Assembly (NCBI GenBank): GCA_026874595.1
Contig: CM049314.1
Coordinates: 39,862,045 to 39,926,044, forward strand
DNA: 64,000 bases
Direction: 5' to 3'
From: Sipunculus nudus
Taxonomy: Eukaryota > Annelida > Sipuncula > Golfingiida > Sipunculidae
The position numbers were made by a program, and so were the translations under genes. Shown here piece after piece: positions 1-12,575 of this stretch. The notes beneath the pieces were generated by a model that made no database searches, was not told the DNA's origin, and was given only the letters and a program-made list of their open reading frames with translations. Numbering within the stretch: the stretch's first letter is position 1; each line of letters begins with the position of its first letter.

Positions 1-2
1 TG

Positions 3-260
3 GATTGAGGTGTTGTTGTACCGCTGTTTTACTGTATAATTGTATTGATTTAGTGTATTGTATCGTCAGGGTTGTTTTAAGAATAAATTATAGTTATTTG
101 TTAACAAAACCACTGACTTCTTTATTCATTCCCCTAGATATTTCCCGCTGCCTAGTGTTACAGAATCTGATTTTTTTATCTCCGTTACAGAATTTGTGTT
201 CATCACGCATACATCATCTGTTTATATTAGGTTCCGTAACAATATATATTCTGACGGCTT
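3..260 (+). repeat. Dispersed repeat family R1, copy 1 (reaches the window edge)
   Basis: Direct copy of 14316-14570. Shared blocks include gtattgatttagt, ttctttattcattccccta and attaggttccgtaacaat. It may be a fragment of an LTR-type element, but no coding part or TG/CA ends were established. Confidence 0.6.
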
Positions 261-299
261 CCATTTGTGTACCACAAGAACGGACATGTGCACTTAAAT

Positions 300-1357
300 A
301 AGGGCAAGAGGACAAGCAGCCTTTATCAACAGTTCCCCGTTTGAATAGGCTTATTATGCAAATACTCAAGGGATTGATCTGTTGACGAATAAAACAGCTG
401 AGGTGAGCCAGCCTCCATGAAAACTATAAATAGGGGGTGTGGTACGAATACAAACTCAGAGGGGTAATAACATTTATTAGGGCGCCGGCGCTAGTTAGGC
501 AGCCCGTAGATATGGATAAGATAAGGTAAAGCTGGCTCACTTTTATAGTTTCTGTAAATATGTTCGCACAGTAAAAGATTCAAGTAAACTGTCACCTAAG
601 CCATGATAATGATAACTACTGACCCTGTGACTGTAGGCATCATGTTAACTCCTGTGTATATTGGGCCTTAAGTCCTGATACATATCTACGGCGAGAACGC
701 CACCATTAAATTGCCACGAGGCCAAACTATGTAATATATTATAACAATATAAGTACCGAGTAATGTGGCCATAAACCAAGCCTCTGTCATTATTTCTGTA
801 CAATATAATTAGCAAGGTGTATTAAAATACGTACTTTTCTCCTGTCTGGACTACAACTATTTATTAGGCCTTATTATTTCATACTCTCGCGGACATAGAG
901 ATGTAAACGCTCCGTACTCGTAACAACATTTTCTTCAGTATTCCTGTCAGCTTGATTCGTCCGCCGTCCATGTATTTTCATATTTCTAAGAAATAAATTA
1001 CTAGTTATTTGTCCAGATATGATATGAATTGGTGTATGTTCCAGCCTTAACAATATTTTGGAACATGTAGGCTTATGTAATATTCAGGGCTGCTTAGGGT
1101 TTTGCCCCTCTCATTTTGTATTCATGTGTGTTTAATGCAAATGTTGTTTAATATCAACCAGCCAGCACAGTTGGGACATCAAATCTATCCAGTTAGATAA
1201 ACAATGTATGCACATGTATCGGGTCACGTTTTGATATGAAGGAAACTTTCTGTATATTCTAATACCTGTTTCATGTTTTTGCTTGTATGCTTTATGTCCG
1301 AGGTCTGCGTGTGTTTGACTCCCCCTTGACAAATTAGCAAGAGCCCCAGGCTATCGT
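300..1357. other. Non-coding, nothing recognised
   Basis: AT-rich sequence without an exon-like frame. A short GC-rich spot (gggcgccggcgc) lies at 480-492. Confidence 0.4.

Positions 1358-1358
<1 letters not shown>

Positions 1359-1389
<31 letters not shown>
1359..1389. repeat. (CA)n(TA)n microsatellite
   Basis: CA repeats run to 1380 and are followed by TA repeats, just left of the Penelope-like element. Confidence 0.9.
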
Positions 1390-1450
1390 AACAAGGTAGT
1401 GTTACCCTCAGATGTAAAGTGCTCTATGGCCTACAGACTAGGCCAGAGCG

Positions 1451-4400
1451 GTATAACTCTCAAGAAAAACAACACTGTAATTCACAACAGTCTGTTTCAC
1501 GGGATGCTACCCGATCATCAGTTGAATGTGGTTAGAATGAAGCTAACGGCGTGGTTTGAAAAGCCGAGACTTTACGAGATTACGAGGTTATGCTTTGTGC
1601 GATTCGGGGCGGGGGGGAGGGGGGGGGGGGCATGTGAAAGACTGACACTGATCCTATTGTCCTCGGGGGCACAATAGGATTGGTCGGGGTTAACGTGCGA
1701 TACTGGAACATAACAGGGCAAAGAGGTTTTTTGTTGTTTTAATTTTTATATATAATACAAAGATATATACCAGGATGCTCAATTAGCATATTAAACTGAT
1801 TTGTAATAGGGTCTTGGAAGCAGTGAACATATCAGTAGTATACATATGATATAAATACACATATACTATAAAAATACACAATATACAAGGCAAATATACA
1901 AAATAAAAGGCAAATATACTATACTATACTCATACCAAGTGGAATCCACTCGGTAAACTCACCATGCTGTAGTGGTAACGCCATGTCCCGCCATGTGAGA
2001 GAACAACTACCTGAACAGGTAAGTCTGCCCAGCGGATCCTCGATGGGGGGGGGGGGGGGGGGGGGGGGGGTGGCACGCTGAATATTAGTACGAATGCTAG
2101 GTTTCAAAATATTCCAGAGTGAATTTGTTTTGATAGCGGCACTTGGAGAGACATACGAACAGACGAACGAGACTAGAAACCATAAACATAGACACCATAA
2201 GTTTTATTCATTGACTCAAACTCAATGGCTCAAACAGCAGCCTGAATTCTAGACTCGCTCCGTGTTGGCTATCAGGGGGTGAATATGTGGTTTTGAATCC
2301 ATAGTTTTGTTAAGCTGAAGTTCAACCAGGGTTTACGTAATGGAATGCCTTCCATCGCATTCTCCGAAGTAGGCTTTCAACTTTAATTGTCAGGGATTTG
2401 GTGTAGGATATTACTTGGGATGGGAATGTTTTTCAAAGAATAGTCGAAGTTAGCTTTGTTCATTCTGTAGATGTTATAAGTTGATTTTCTGGACAGGGTG
2501 GGTTAACAAAAGTGCTCGACAACGTACCTGTCGCTGATGCTGGAGTAGAAGGTAGTGTTACCCTCCGAATAGCGAAGACCTCAGGGCATTTAAAAGTGAT
2601 ATCTATAAAATGGTCATGAACATTGAATTCTAGCACTCACACAATGCGTTCCAGAGACAAATGGCCAATGACATCAAGACAATCAGACAATCAGACAATC
2701 TCCTAGTACAGGAAGATAAGACCACCAACCTGTACAGTATGCCGAAAGAATACTACAATAAACTTTTTACAGAAAACATCACTAAGACATACAAAAAAGC
2801 AGACAAAAGTATCTGTAACAATATCAATACAGAAGCCAAAGAAATAGCCGGTTCCCTTAACCTAGCAGACCGCATCGAAGTCATGGCCGAGCGCAATGCT
2901 TACATTACTTTTAAATACCACAAGGATAATTTTGAACAAAACCCCAAGTGCAGATTGTTAAATCCAGCAAAATCTGAAATAGGTATCATTAGCAAAAAGC
3001 ACTTGGAAAAAAATTAATAGCCAACTGAGACTAAAAACCAAACTCAACTAGTGGCAAAATACCGCACAGGTAATATCTTGGTTCAAGAAATTGAAGCTGA
3101 AACAAAAATCTAAGTTCATAAAGTTTGATATCGTTGACTTTTACACCTCGATCACAGAAGATCTACTCATGAAAGCCCTCAAATTTGCCAAAACAATGGT
3201 CTCCATTCCAGAGGATGTCATCAAAACCATCCTGCACAGCAGAAAAAGCTTACTGTTTAGCAACGGTAACACCTGGGTGAAAAAGATCATACTAGTTTTG
3301 ACGTCACCATGGGCAGTTTTGATGGCGGTGAAGTATGCGAAATTGTTGGTTTATACATCCTAGATATGTTGAAAAAGGAATTTGGTGAAAATGCTCTAGA
3401 CCTGTATCGAGATGACGGTTTAGGTTGTTTCCCCAACATGTCTGGACCCAAAGCAGACAGCACCCGTAAGAAAATGATCAAACTCTTTTCCAATGTTGGG
3501 TTAAAAATAACCATTGAAACTAGCTATTTTTAGGCAGATACCTATGATGATCAGCGAGCGTGTATCTAACAACCCCTGCAATGAAGAGCTATTTATGAAA
3601 GCCAAACCCATGTATGACAAAGCTTTAGCGAAAAGCGGGTTCTCAGAAAGCTTAAAATATGTTGAACCCACAGTGAAAACGCAAAAGAAACAGGAAAAGG
3701 AAAATAATATGGTTCAATCCCCCCCCCCCCCCCTACAGCTTTCATGTAAAAACCAACATGGCAGACAATTCATGAAACTAGTTGAAAAACACTTCCCTAA
3801 ACATCACAGGTACCACAGGTTATTCAACAGGAACAATTTGAAAATTAGCTATAGCTGTCTACCCAACATGTCTAACCTGATCAGCAAACATAATATGACG
3901 GTTTTAAATACTGACAATGCTGTGAATGTACCTCAAAAACAATGTAACTGCCGTAAAAAAGACGATATCCTATGAACGTTCTATAAGGCAATAGTTAGAA
4001 CAGACAATGACGAGAAACACTACATAGGGTGTACTGAAGGTGATTTCAAGACAAGATACATTAACCACAAGCAATCCTTTCGTAACAGATCCCACGCTAA
4101 AAAAACTGAACTGTCTAAACACATTTGGTCACTTAAAGACAACAATATCAATTTCAAGCTCTCCTGAGAAATATCTGCGAAGGCAACACCTTACTTCTGT
4201 GGGACCAGGAAGTGTGATCTCTGCATGTCTGAGAAGCTACTTATAGGAACGCCCCACCCCCCCCCCCCCCCCCACCCCGGATCATTGATGAACTCAAGAG
4301 CTGAAATTCTCTCCAAGTTCCGCCATCAAAACAAATTCAGTCTGAAATATTTTAAAACCTAGCATTCGTACTAATATTCAGCGTGCCCCCTCCCCCCCCC

Positions 4401-4980
4401 CCCCCCATCAACCCCCCCCCCCCCCATCGAGGATCCCCTGGGTAGACTTACCTGTTCAGGTAGTTGTTCTCTCACTGAGGGACATGACGTTACCACTGCA
4501 GCATGGTGAGTTTACTGAGTGGATTCCACTTGGTATGAGTATAGTATATTTGCCTTTTATATTGTATATTTGCTTCGTATATTGTGTATTTTCATAGTAA
4601 ATGTGTATTTATATCATATGTATACTACTGATATGTTCACTGCTTCCAAGACCCTATTAAAAATCATTTTATTATGCTAATTGAGCATCCTGGTATATAT
4701 CTTTGTATTATATATAAACATTAAAACAACAAATAACCTCCTCTTTGCCCTGTTATGTTCCAGTTTCACACGTGTACCCCGACCAATCCTATTGTGCCCC
4801 GAGGACAATAGGATCAGTGTCAGTCTTTCACATGCACAAAGCATGATCTCGTAATCTCGTAAAGTCTCGGCTTTTCAAACCACGACGTTAGCTTCATTCT
4901 AACCACACTCACCTGATGATCGGGTCGCATCCCGTGAAACAGACTGTTGTGATTTTACAGTGTTGTTTTTCTTCACAGTT
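1451..4980 (+). mobile_element. Degraded Penelope-like retroelement inside long inverted arms
   Basis: The left arm (about 1451-2116) and right arm (about 4343-4980) are reverse complements over roughly 640 bp, with scattered differences and paired G/C runs. Between them lies a reverse-transcriptase/GIY-YIG reading frame broken into pieces. Known: Penelope-like elements encode RT plus a C-terminal GIY-YIG endonuclease and can carry terminal repeats in inverted orientation. Inference: an old, immobile Penelope-like copy. The right arm runs directly into (TA)n and the left flank begins just after (CA)n(TA)n. Confidence 0.75.
2640..4250 (+). pseudogene. RT plus GIY-YIG polyprotein remnant of the Penelope-like element
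   Basis: The N-terminal block at 2661-3017 includes SAKSE-type spacing (NPAKSEIG). The RT palm reads FDIVDFYTSI at 3124-3153 and the catalytic box reads YRDDGLG at 3405-3425. The GIY-YIG part has HYIGCTEGDFKTRY around 4018-4060, with YIG codons at 4021-4029. Lesions: a frameshift at an A-run near 3008-3014, an in-frame TAG near 3049, a frameshift near 3285, a deletion after 3530 that removes the block between the palm and the C-terminal linker, a TGA at 3973-3975 before the endonuclease, and another TGA near 4166. It cannot encode an active protein as it stands. Confidence 0.75.
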
Positions 4981-4989
4981 ATATATATA

Positions 4990-5033
<44 letters not shown>
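4979..5033. repeat. (TA)n microsatellite at the element boundary
   Basis: About 27 TA units with one interruption, abutting the outer end of the right inverted arm. Confidence 0.95.
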
Positions 5034-5036
<3 letters not shown>

Positions 5037-5059
5037 AATATGTAAAGAATATGGCAAAG

Positions 5060-5375
5060 TGCCCAAACAATATTGTCCGATAATTAGAAAATCACACGGT
5101 TTGGATATTTCTTTTGCGCCACGTGACTTATAATGCGCGAGGTTCAGCTTCATACATTCCCTGCAAGGATCATTAGTCATAAAGTAACGGGATGGGGCCA
5201 CATGTATAAAGAGAGCAACCGGATGTTTTATATATAACGAAGCATGTATTTTTCACCGCCGGATGATATGATATAATACTGCTGGTAGAACTGATGATGT
5301 AATGCGATTCATGGATGATGTAATATTTATCTACGTATATCAAATGCGTCGCATGCGGGTATTTTTTTTTTTTCA
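5060..5375 (+). repeat. Dispersed repeat family R2, copy 1
   Basis: Aligns in direct orientation with about 9365-9660. Shared blocks include gattcatggatga, gtaatattta and a terminal T-run (5361-5372). It begins just after the (TA)n that bounds the Penelope-like element. Confidence 0.6.
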
Positions 5376-5808
5376 AAAATAAATGTATCTTATATTATCC
5401 TAGTGCTATGTGATTGCGAATATATCGACTGTTTTTTACTCCATTTTTAACTGTGTACCACAGATTCGTTCTTGCTCAGAAGTTTTTGCTTTGGCTAGAC
5501 CACACTGCCAGACCTCTTTCGAGTCACTGGACTTGAGAATACACTTGATGAGGCCTCTAATAAACATTCATCGGGACTGACAGGTTTAGGCGGTCTAGTT
5601 GAAGGAGATTTGATTGTTCAAACTGTTCCATATAAATACAGTAGAACTAATATATAACGGTCACTATTGGAACTAGATAAAAGTGGACTTACTACAGGAG
5701 TGGACTAAATGCAAGAGTTGACCGAAAATGAAGAGAGGTTTTAAAAATATAAAATAAAAAAATCAAAGTGTATATTACAATGAACAGCATATATATTTAT
5801 ATTTATCA

Positions 5809-5811
<3 letters not shown>

Positions 5812-5850
<39 letters not shown>

Positions 5851-5931
5851 ATATTATACAATATTATTGATGCTCCCCTGTGCGGTAGAGCACTTTCACT
5901 GTGATGTATTGAACCTCATTGTATTATGTTG

Positions 5932-5985
<54 letters not shown>
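5812..5985. repeat. Two (TA)n microsatellites
   Basis: Tracts at 5812-5847 and 5934-5985 are separated by about 85 bases. The sequence from 5376 to 6390 otherwise shows nothing recognisable. Confidence 0.9.
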
Positions 5986-5987
<2 letters not shown>

Positions 5988-6394
5988 GTTTATCACTGTT
6001 ATCAACATTATATACAAATATTGATATGTTTCAGTGTATATGCATTTTCTATATACTGTTCAATAATCTCACGTTTCCCCTTGGCCGACCATAGATATCA
6101 GTTTACTGTTGATGTCGACTGGTTTCCCGTGGTTATTCCTGAACAATTCTACCTTTTCTTTGAGAGAAAGTTCTTGTTTCTTCGTGGTTGCCATAAAAAG
6201 TAAAGTGATCGGGAAAGGGTTTGCAAAACATGTTATGCATGATGTTTATTCGATTGATTTGATGTTTGATTGAAAGTGAAGTCGGCGCTCGAGCCAGTTA
6301 CAGGTCTCCAGAAAATCAAGCCCGCACTGTCTCCCTCAGCAACGACAAAATTTGACAGATTGAGTCGGTATAGAGTTAGATATTTAAGGCTAAA

Positions 6395-6540
6395 ATAGAA
6401 GATACTGATAGAGTTGAAGATCGTAGTGAGCGAAGTGAAGGAAGTCGGAGAATCCAGAGAAAACCACCGATCTTGGACGGGCAACTACAACCCACTCTCA
6501 TGTAAGCACCTCGGATCGATCCCGGGTTAGCTGTCCAGGA
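6395..6540 (-). mobile_element. tRNA-derived SINE, family S1, copy 1
   Basis: On the minus strand it has a tRNA-like head (gacagctaacccgggatcgatcc) followed by tagttgcccgtccaagatcg and gtggttttctctggattctcc. This is colinear with the copy at 50795-51028. Confidence 0.6.
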
Positions 6541-7662
6541 CCCTTGATGTTTATTTGGCATCCTTAATTATTTTGCTGTGGGTAAATGTGCCAAGCTGCT
6601 CTTACTTGTCTGTGGGACCTGGAGAAGTGGCCGTATTACGGAACAAATGAGTGGCCGCAATTGACAATCAAACGAATATTAAATATAACGGTGATAAATT
6701 CGGAATCAGAAATCCTGAACGTTATTGAGGCCCTGACCGTTATTGAGAGGTGACCTTGATCAGGAGTACCTGAGTATAGGAATATTGACATGGTAAACAC
6801 TTGGGTAAACACTTATGCAGTCCGGCCAGTAGTACGGCTTGTATTGAAAAAAAATGATACCATTCTAATCATAAATGTGACCGGAGTGCTTGATATCAAC
6901 TTGAAGTGTCGGGCCATGGCACGTATTTACCAAACAACTGGTATCATATTAATAATTATTGAAATTTGAATGAAACTTATGACTGAAGGTATCCCTTTGA
7001 AAAAAAACACGCATTCAGATATGTATTAATGTATCAATGGCACCGCAGCATACAATATATTATTAAGGGGCAATTAGAGACACTTTAGTAGGTCATCAAG
7101 AGAGGAATTGACTGTCAACAGTGTTTTTCAGGAAAATTTCAATATAAACAAGCAAATTCGTGGAATTAATGTCTCCGCTTTGGGATATTGTTGTCTCTCA
7201 TGCTTGATAACCAACTAAAATTATGACATGAGGAGAAATTATTTTGAGGGCTCATGAAAACTTAAACAGAAACACTGTGACATCTTGAGACATCTGCAGG
7301 CGAACATAAAAACTAAAAAAAAAAAACACTCAGAAATATGACCTAAATTTGAGAATTTTGTTTTTTAGCTGGAGAGAAATATTTTTCAGATAAACACTCC
7401 AACACCAATCCCAACCGATGTATGCATGAGAGTAATCACTGATCCAAATTTGAATGAAATGGGATAAAATTTAGGAAATGTATCGCACGGAAACGAAAAA
7501 AATCTGACGGACTGACAGACGGACAGACAGACAGCTAGACAGACAAACCCAAATCAATGTCCCCCACATCCGCGGAGCGGGGACAATTAAAGATTTCAAA
7601 CACCGAGATAATTGGTTTAAATTCGTGCCTGGTTGATCAGTCCCTCTCTGGTAACTATCTGA

Positions 7663-7706
<44 letters not shown>

Positions 7707-8200
7707 TATATATATATGGGTACTTGTCAGTTGCAAAAATAAGTGCATTTCATATAAAATTCCTCGCTTTGATAGGAGCAGTTCTAGTAGGCCCAACTGG
7801 CAAGCACGAACATAAATGAAAAGACAGGATTCTCTTAACCAAGTCAGCTCAGACGCTGTTCCACTGAGCTTCAAAAATAGTTACCTTGGCTAGGGATCAA
7901 CAACCGACATTACTGGTGGCCCAGATGTTATGTATATGATTTAGTGGGCTAACAATATCCCCTGTATAACATACCAGTCTGAAAACTGTTACACTCTTAA
8001 GGGTGATATATATGTTTCACTCATTGCTCTGATGTCATCAATGAATTACATTCCTGACACTGTGAACATGAACAGTGCTTTATTAGTATTCCTAATCGAA
8101 CATTCTTAACCCCTCTCTGTTGTGACCATTTCATATATTGCGCTGTACTTTATATATGAGACCGCCTGTATACATTAATTGTAACACATACACATATATG

Positions 8201-8203
<3 letters not shown>
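6541..8203. other. Non-coding; short repeat tail and one (TA)n tract
   Basis: A GACAGAC-rich stretch at 7504-7545 is followed by a hairpin-capable gtccccc...gcggggac at about 7559-7587, which looks like the tail of a dispersed repeat. (TA)n lies at 7667-7717. No exon-like frame was seen. Confidence 0.45.

Positions 8204-8242
<39 letters not shown>
8204..8242. repeat. (TA)n microsatellite bounding the 1-kb repeat (left)
   Basis: Uninterrupted TA units to the first base of repeat copy A. Confidence 0.9.
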
Positions 8243-8244
<2 letters not shown>

Positions 8245-9198
8245 AATACTTATAAAAGGAATTCGGTTCACGTTTGTGCGCAATGTTCTCTAAAACCGCG
8301 TTGTGTACAATATTGTGCCATACCTCATTTTAAAGATTATTATCCCCGCAGTGACATAGGCGATATGAAAATAAATAATTTTTAATATACATATAATTTG
8401 GAGTGATTTTTCCGTTTTTTACCGAGAACAACCGAACTGCTTTCGGCAATCACCGGAATGCGTGCATCGTGGTCACTTAACCTCTAACACTAAGGACTAT
8501 TGTTCATATGAATAACGCTTGCTTTCAATGAGGGATTTGACCAACATGCGTGGTCAGTAAAAGAGAAAACACATGTTTCTCGCTTTATGAAATGGAGAGT
8601 TCAACCCAGGAGGATTAATGACAAAACCTAATTCAAGTTCCCAATTTCAGGAACAGGGCTGGGATGGGGTGGGGTTGGGTGGTGGCGGGGGTTTCAGGCC
8701 TCAAACTTTGTCTGATACGATGGAAAAAAGGTTGCGGTGGCTGAAAATGGGATACGGACCCACTGCACGGAGTCCCGCTGGGTCCGCTACTGCTAAATAC
8801 GATGTTTGCATATTTCTGTTTCCTTCTTCTAAAACAGTTTCCTTGCAATTAATCTTTTATGAGTTCCTCACATCAACCTATTCTTTATACGTCCAATGAT
8901 AGAAACCAGTCAAATCAACATAACACTGTATGCTACCGCGTCTCATTACTGTTCGCAATGTAAACCATCACTGACCAGGTCTTCAAGGTAATTATACCGG
9001 GGTTTGATTTTTGCCACGAGCACAGCGCCACAAAATAACAGTAAAAAATTATTTGTACATATCGTATTCCGAGAGTAACCCACTAAAAATCTATATTTTC
9101 TTTTAACTTTTATAATAAAAAATGAGCCAACATATATCTCAATTAATATATCTCCAAAACCCCGGTAAAAAGCCCTTTATACCGGGTTTATCAGCTAG
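8243..9198 (+). repeat. Roughly 1-kb dispersed repeat, copy A, bounded by (TA)n on both sides
   Basis: It matches the reverse complement of about 57960-59172 along most of its length. Shared landmarks include gaattcggttc/gaacccgaattcc near the outer end, the caggaggattaatgaca block, and a CCGG-rich end (accgggtttatcag). The copy starts right after (TA)n at 8204-8242 and stops at (TA)n at 9199-9213. The open frames inside it are not coding. An internal block at 8600-8790 resembles the hAT-like MITEs at 18.8 and 60.8 kb. Confidence 0.7.
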
Positions 9199-9213
9199 TA
9201 TATATATATATAT
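9199..9213. repeat. (TA)n tract bounding the 1-kb repeat (right)
   Basis: Seven to eight TA units immediately after repeat copy A. Confidence 0.85.
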
Positions 9214-9364
9214 AAAAGTAACGTTTCATGAAAATTTTTAGATAGCATGTATTTAATACAGTTCTTGGTTGCAAAATCAATGCCTTTTTAAAGTTCGATA
9301 ATTTTATGCTTATTTTATCTAAAAAAATAATAAACGGGTATGATCAGAATTACACCATGGTGGC

Positions 9365-9660
9365 CAAACATAATTGTCCACAATGAAAAAAATTATACGG
9401 TTAGGTAATTTCCTTTCCTCATAGGGATATATGAAGTGCGAGGTTTTGGCTCCGTTCTCTGCAAAGATTATTAGTCATGGAGTAAAGAGATGGGGCAACA
9501 TGCAGAGCGGAGCAAGAGGGTGTTTTTATTAGTCACGAACGAAGTGTGTATCACCGATGTGATATATACCTGTGGGATGATATACTATGATTCATGGATG
9601 ACGTAATATTTATATTTGTTTATGAAAAGCGTCTGATGTGGTACCGCCATTTTTTCGACT
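9365..9660 (+). repeat. Dispersed repeat family R2, copy 2
   Basis: Second copy of the repeat at 5060-5375, diverged but colinear (attagtcatggagtaa, gagatggggcaaca, cattcatggatgac-like blocks). It lies 160 bases after the end of the 1-kb repeat copy A. Confidence 0.6.
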
Positions 9661-9799
9661 GATACTTTTTTTTTCACAGGTAGTTCACATAGTTCAGGTA
9701 GACAACAGACACAGACTTTAAAAGGGAAACATTGCATTGTGTTGACTAAAACGCTCCAGTAAATCAATGGATTGTAATCATCGATATCGTAGGGTTTTG

Positions 9800-10085
9800 T
9801 ACTTAAACAGTCTGGTTGAAAGAGACGGGTAACAAATAAGAGTTTAAATATTTTGTTATATTTAAAAAACAATTTAAAATTTTGAAAGCCTCGCGTTTTC
9901 GTCCGTTGAAGTAATACAGGCTATATAGGAAGACAACCAGATGCAACTTTACACAGGGCCCTTCCATAGACAAATATTCCTCATCTGTCATATCCTTTAT
10001 GTCAATTCTACACCGGCATATTTTAAATTACGGGCCATTTTCACCTCAAATGCTTTTCTTTTGGGTCCACTGCTGTATAATAATA
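9800..10085 (-). pseudogene. HNMT-like exon-2 relic
   Basis: Read on the minus strand from about 10083, three overlapping frames reproduce exon 2 of the intact paralogue in order. First comes YTAVDPKEKHLR, ended by TGA. Next is MARNLKYAGVEL, ended by TAA. Last is DIKDMTDEEYLSMEG followed by KLHLVVFLYSLYYFNGRKRE. At least two frameshifts separate these blocks. No exon 1, 3 or 4 was found nearby. It lies about 2.5 kb downstream of the minus-strand four-exon copy and has the same orientation, as expected for a decayed tandem duplicate. Confidence 0.7.
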
Positions 10086-11625
10086 ATAATATTGTTAATA
10101 TACAGCATTAATATAACGCCATTCCAAATCACATTAGCTCATGGCGCTTTACAATAAAATTTATATCAATACATGCCATATTATATTAAAACCGTTGTGC
10201 ACTTAACCTTTAAAATTTATATTTGTATATATGTGTGTATGAGTGTGTGTGTGTGCGTGAGCTTTTATATGCGTTATACAATATTAAGAGTGTGTACCCT
10301 CAGACACTGACACACTTATCAATGATCCTTCATTGATATGTTTAGAGGGGATTTTAATCCATGTAATCCAAGTAAACGTGTACATGCACTTGAATATTTC
10401 CCAGGCGAACACGTGTGTGTTAGAAGACACACACAAATAGAATTTGAAGGAACCTAAATTTGAACACTATAAGGATTGTATGTTCAGATTCGTGCATACC
10501 AAGTCGCAGAACTCAATTGGCAAAAACTTAAATTAAGGTGCCCCGGTGTACAATAATTGTGTACAGATATCTTAACAAGATGAGGGCATTCAGTGAAAAA
10601 TAAATTTTTCCTTGTCACAGTCTGTATGCTTTGTGAGAATATATGGAGATGTATCAAACAAAAAGGCATAAGAAGACATCTTTTTAATTCCATGTTGAAA
10701 AGTCACGTTACCAAAGGTGATTGGTCGTATATGCGAGAAGTTTGAAAGGTTACTAATTTCTAAACGCCATTTTCAAAACACTCTTTTGTCTGACTTGCGC
10801 TAGATGTCTGTTGAACGTGTTTGGATTATTTGAACCCCTCTACCAACAATCAGACACATTATAAACACGTGGATATAAACGAAATTAACAACCTTGTACC
10901 ATTCGATCAGCAGTTTTTGGGCAATTTTTCATAAAACATTCAATAAAAACACTAAATTTAATAGATTATCGGAATCGGCCATTTTCAGGACATTTTTCAT
11001 AAAACATTCAATAAAAACACTTAATTTAAAAGATTATCGGAATCGGCTACTTTCATATTATAGAGAAGAGATTTTTCCTTTAGTTCTTTGCTGATACATT
11101 ATAACTACATTGATTGCTCTGATGGTTTTTCTTGACTCATGTGTATACAAATGAAAAATGACTTTCATTCGCGTATATTTGGAAATCAAACTAAAATAAC
11201 ACTAATTATATTGCTTTAATTATGCAGAGCATCAGCAGGTTAAAGTTGAGAACGACACGTGTGATCCATTAGAACAGTTTTCCAACCTAAACGTGCTATA
11301 GGATAAAGTAATATGCTTATTGATTAGTTTTTACGACGAAAATGGGACATATATGTAAAGATTGTTCTGTGCGCGTCTTTTTTGTACCTTTTAACTTATT
11401 ATAAGAGAGATGGAAAGTTGTCCTGTCCACGTCGTTCCGTCAAGAATGTGGGCCACAAAACGACAATCACGAACATTGAAATGTCAGCTTGTAATATTTG
11501 GAAAGACATATATAGGGTTATCGCTCATAAAGGAAAATAAGAAAGGGTCATCATTAGATATTAGGGATGAAGAATAAGATTTTTTAATGCTTGCTTAACT
11601 ATCACTATGTACATCTGCAGAGTTC
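10086..11625. other. Non-coding; contains a 68-bp tandem duplication
   Basis: Two copies of a 68-bp unit (cataaaacattcaataaaaa...gattatcggaatcggc) lie at 10922-10989 and 10990-11052. A TG-rich stretch occurs near 10228-10262. Nothing else was recognised. Confidence 0.5.
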
Positions 11626-11872
11626 CATTCGGTTACGGACTACAACCAGGGTCGGTGTACCACTCCTGCGGGTCCTGGGTGTGTGTAATTTCTAATGCTG
11701 GGTCTTACACAGAGAAAGGAACATTCCTTTGTGAGTGAAACAGGACCGTTGGGCACAGTCTCCCCATCAAGCCTGAAGAGCGCTTACCCTGGATGGGGGC
11801 AGACCGTGAAAAATCTCGCCGCCTCGACAGAGATTCTCTCTGTTTTGAGTCCTGCGCTCTACCCCTGAGCCT
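11626..11872 (-). mobile_element. tRNA-derived SINE, family S2, copy 1
   Basis: Minus strand: an A-box-like gctcaggggtagagcgc at 11872, then gaggcggcgagatttttcac and tcctgtttcactcacaaagg. This order is shared with the plus-strand copy at 34258-34490. Confidence 0.5.
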
Positions 11873-12575
11873 AAAAATTCGGTATGAAGAATATGTTTAT
11901 TGTAATCCCTGAGGAAACATTTCTACATCTACTCGACTGCCCATAAGTTTTAAAACTATTTTGACTATCGTAGGAAATATAATTGAAAAAAACATTGCGG
12001 AAATATATTTTTAATTTAAACAATTGATAAGTGGTATTGATCATGCAGTATGATTCCACAAAATGCGACCGTCCAACTTATTAATATATGAAAATAAATC
12101 CTCCGGTATGAACCTTCAGGTGATATATAATCTGCTTAAGCCCTGACGATGAATATGCCTGTGCTAATCTAAATTATAAAAAAATGAAAATTAAATCATT
12201 CATGAATAACGTATATGGCAGAAAAAAAAACATTATGTTCATTGAAAAACGTATTTAAAATCAATGCTTTGACCTATCATATGTTGTATATGATATATGG
12301 TAAACAGGACCAATGTACACTTGCATTTATTTTAAAATCAATCAATACTAATGGCTCACATAGGTTTTTTAACAGTTTTATTTCCGTTAATAAAAACATC
12401 GTATAGACAAACAACTAAGCATTCATTATCTTCCAGCGGTCTAATTGGTATGATTTATTCCGAGAATGTAAAGGTCATATTAGCCTTTCCAATATTCAGA
12501 TATATATAACGTCTGAACGATAATAAGGGATATTAGATTTACATTCGTACGTAAACGACGCACCTTACATCCCAT
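11873..12575. other. Non-coding between a SINE and HNMT-like exon 4
   Basis: AT-rich, with no recognisable element. Frames at 11871-12059 (-) and 12215-12406 (+) lack any motif. Confidence 0.4.

Noticed and set aside
8618-8899. Gly-rich 93-codon frame
   Set aside because: It lies wholly within the 1-kb dispersed repeat, and the inverted copy at 58 kb does not preserve the frame.
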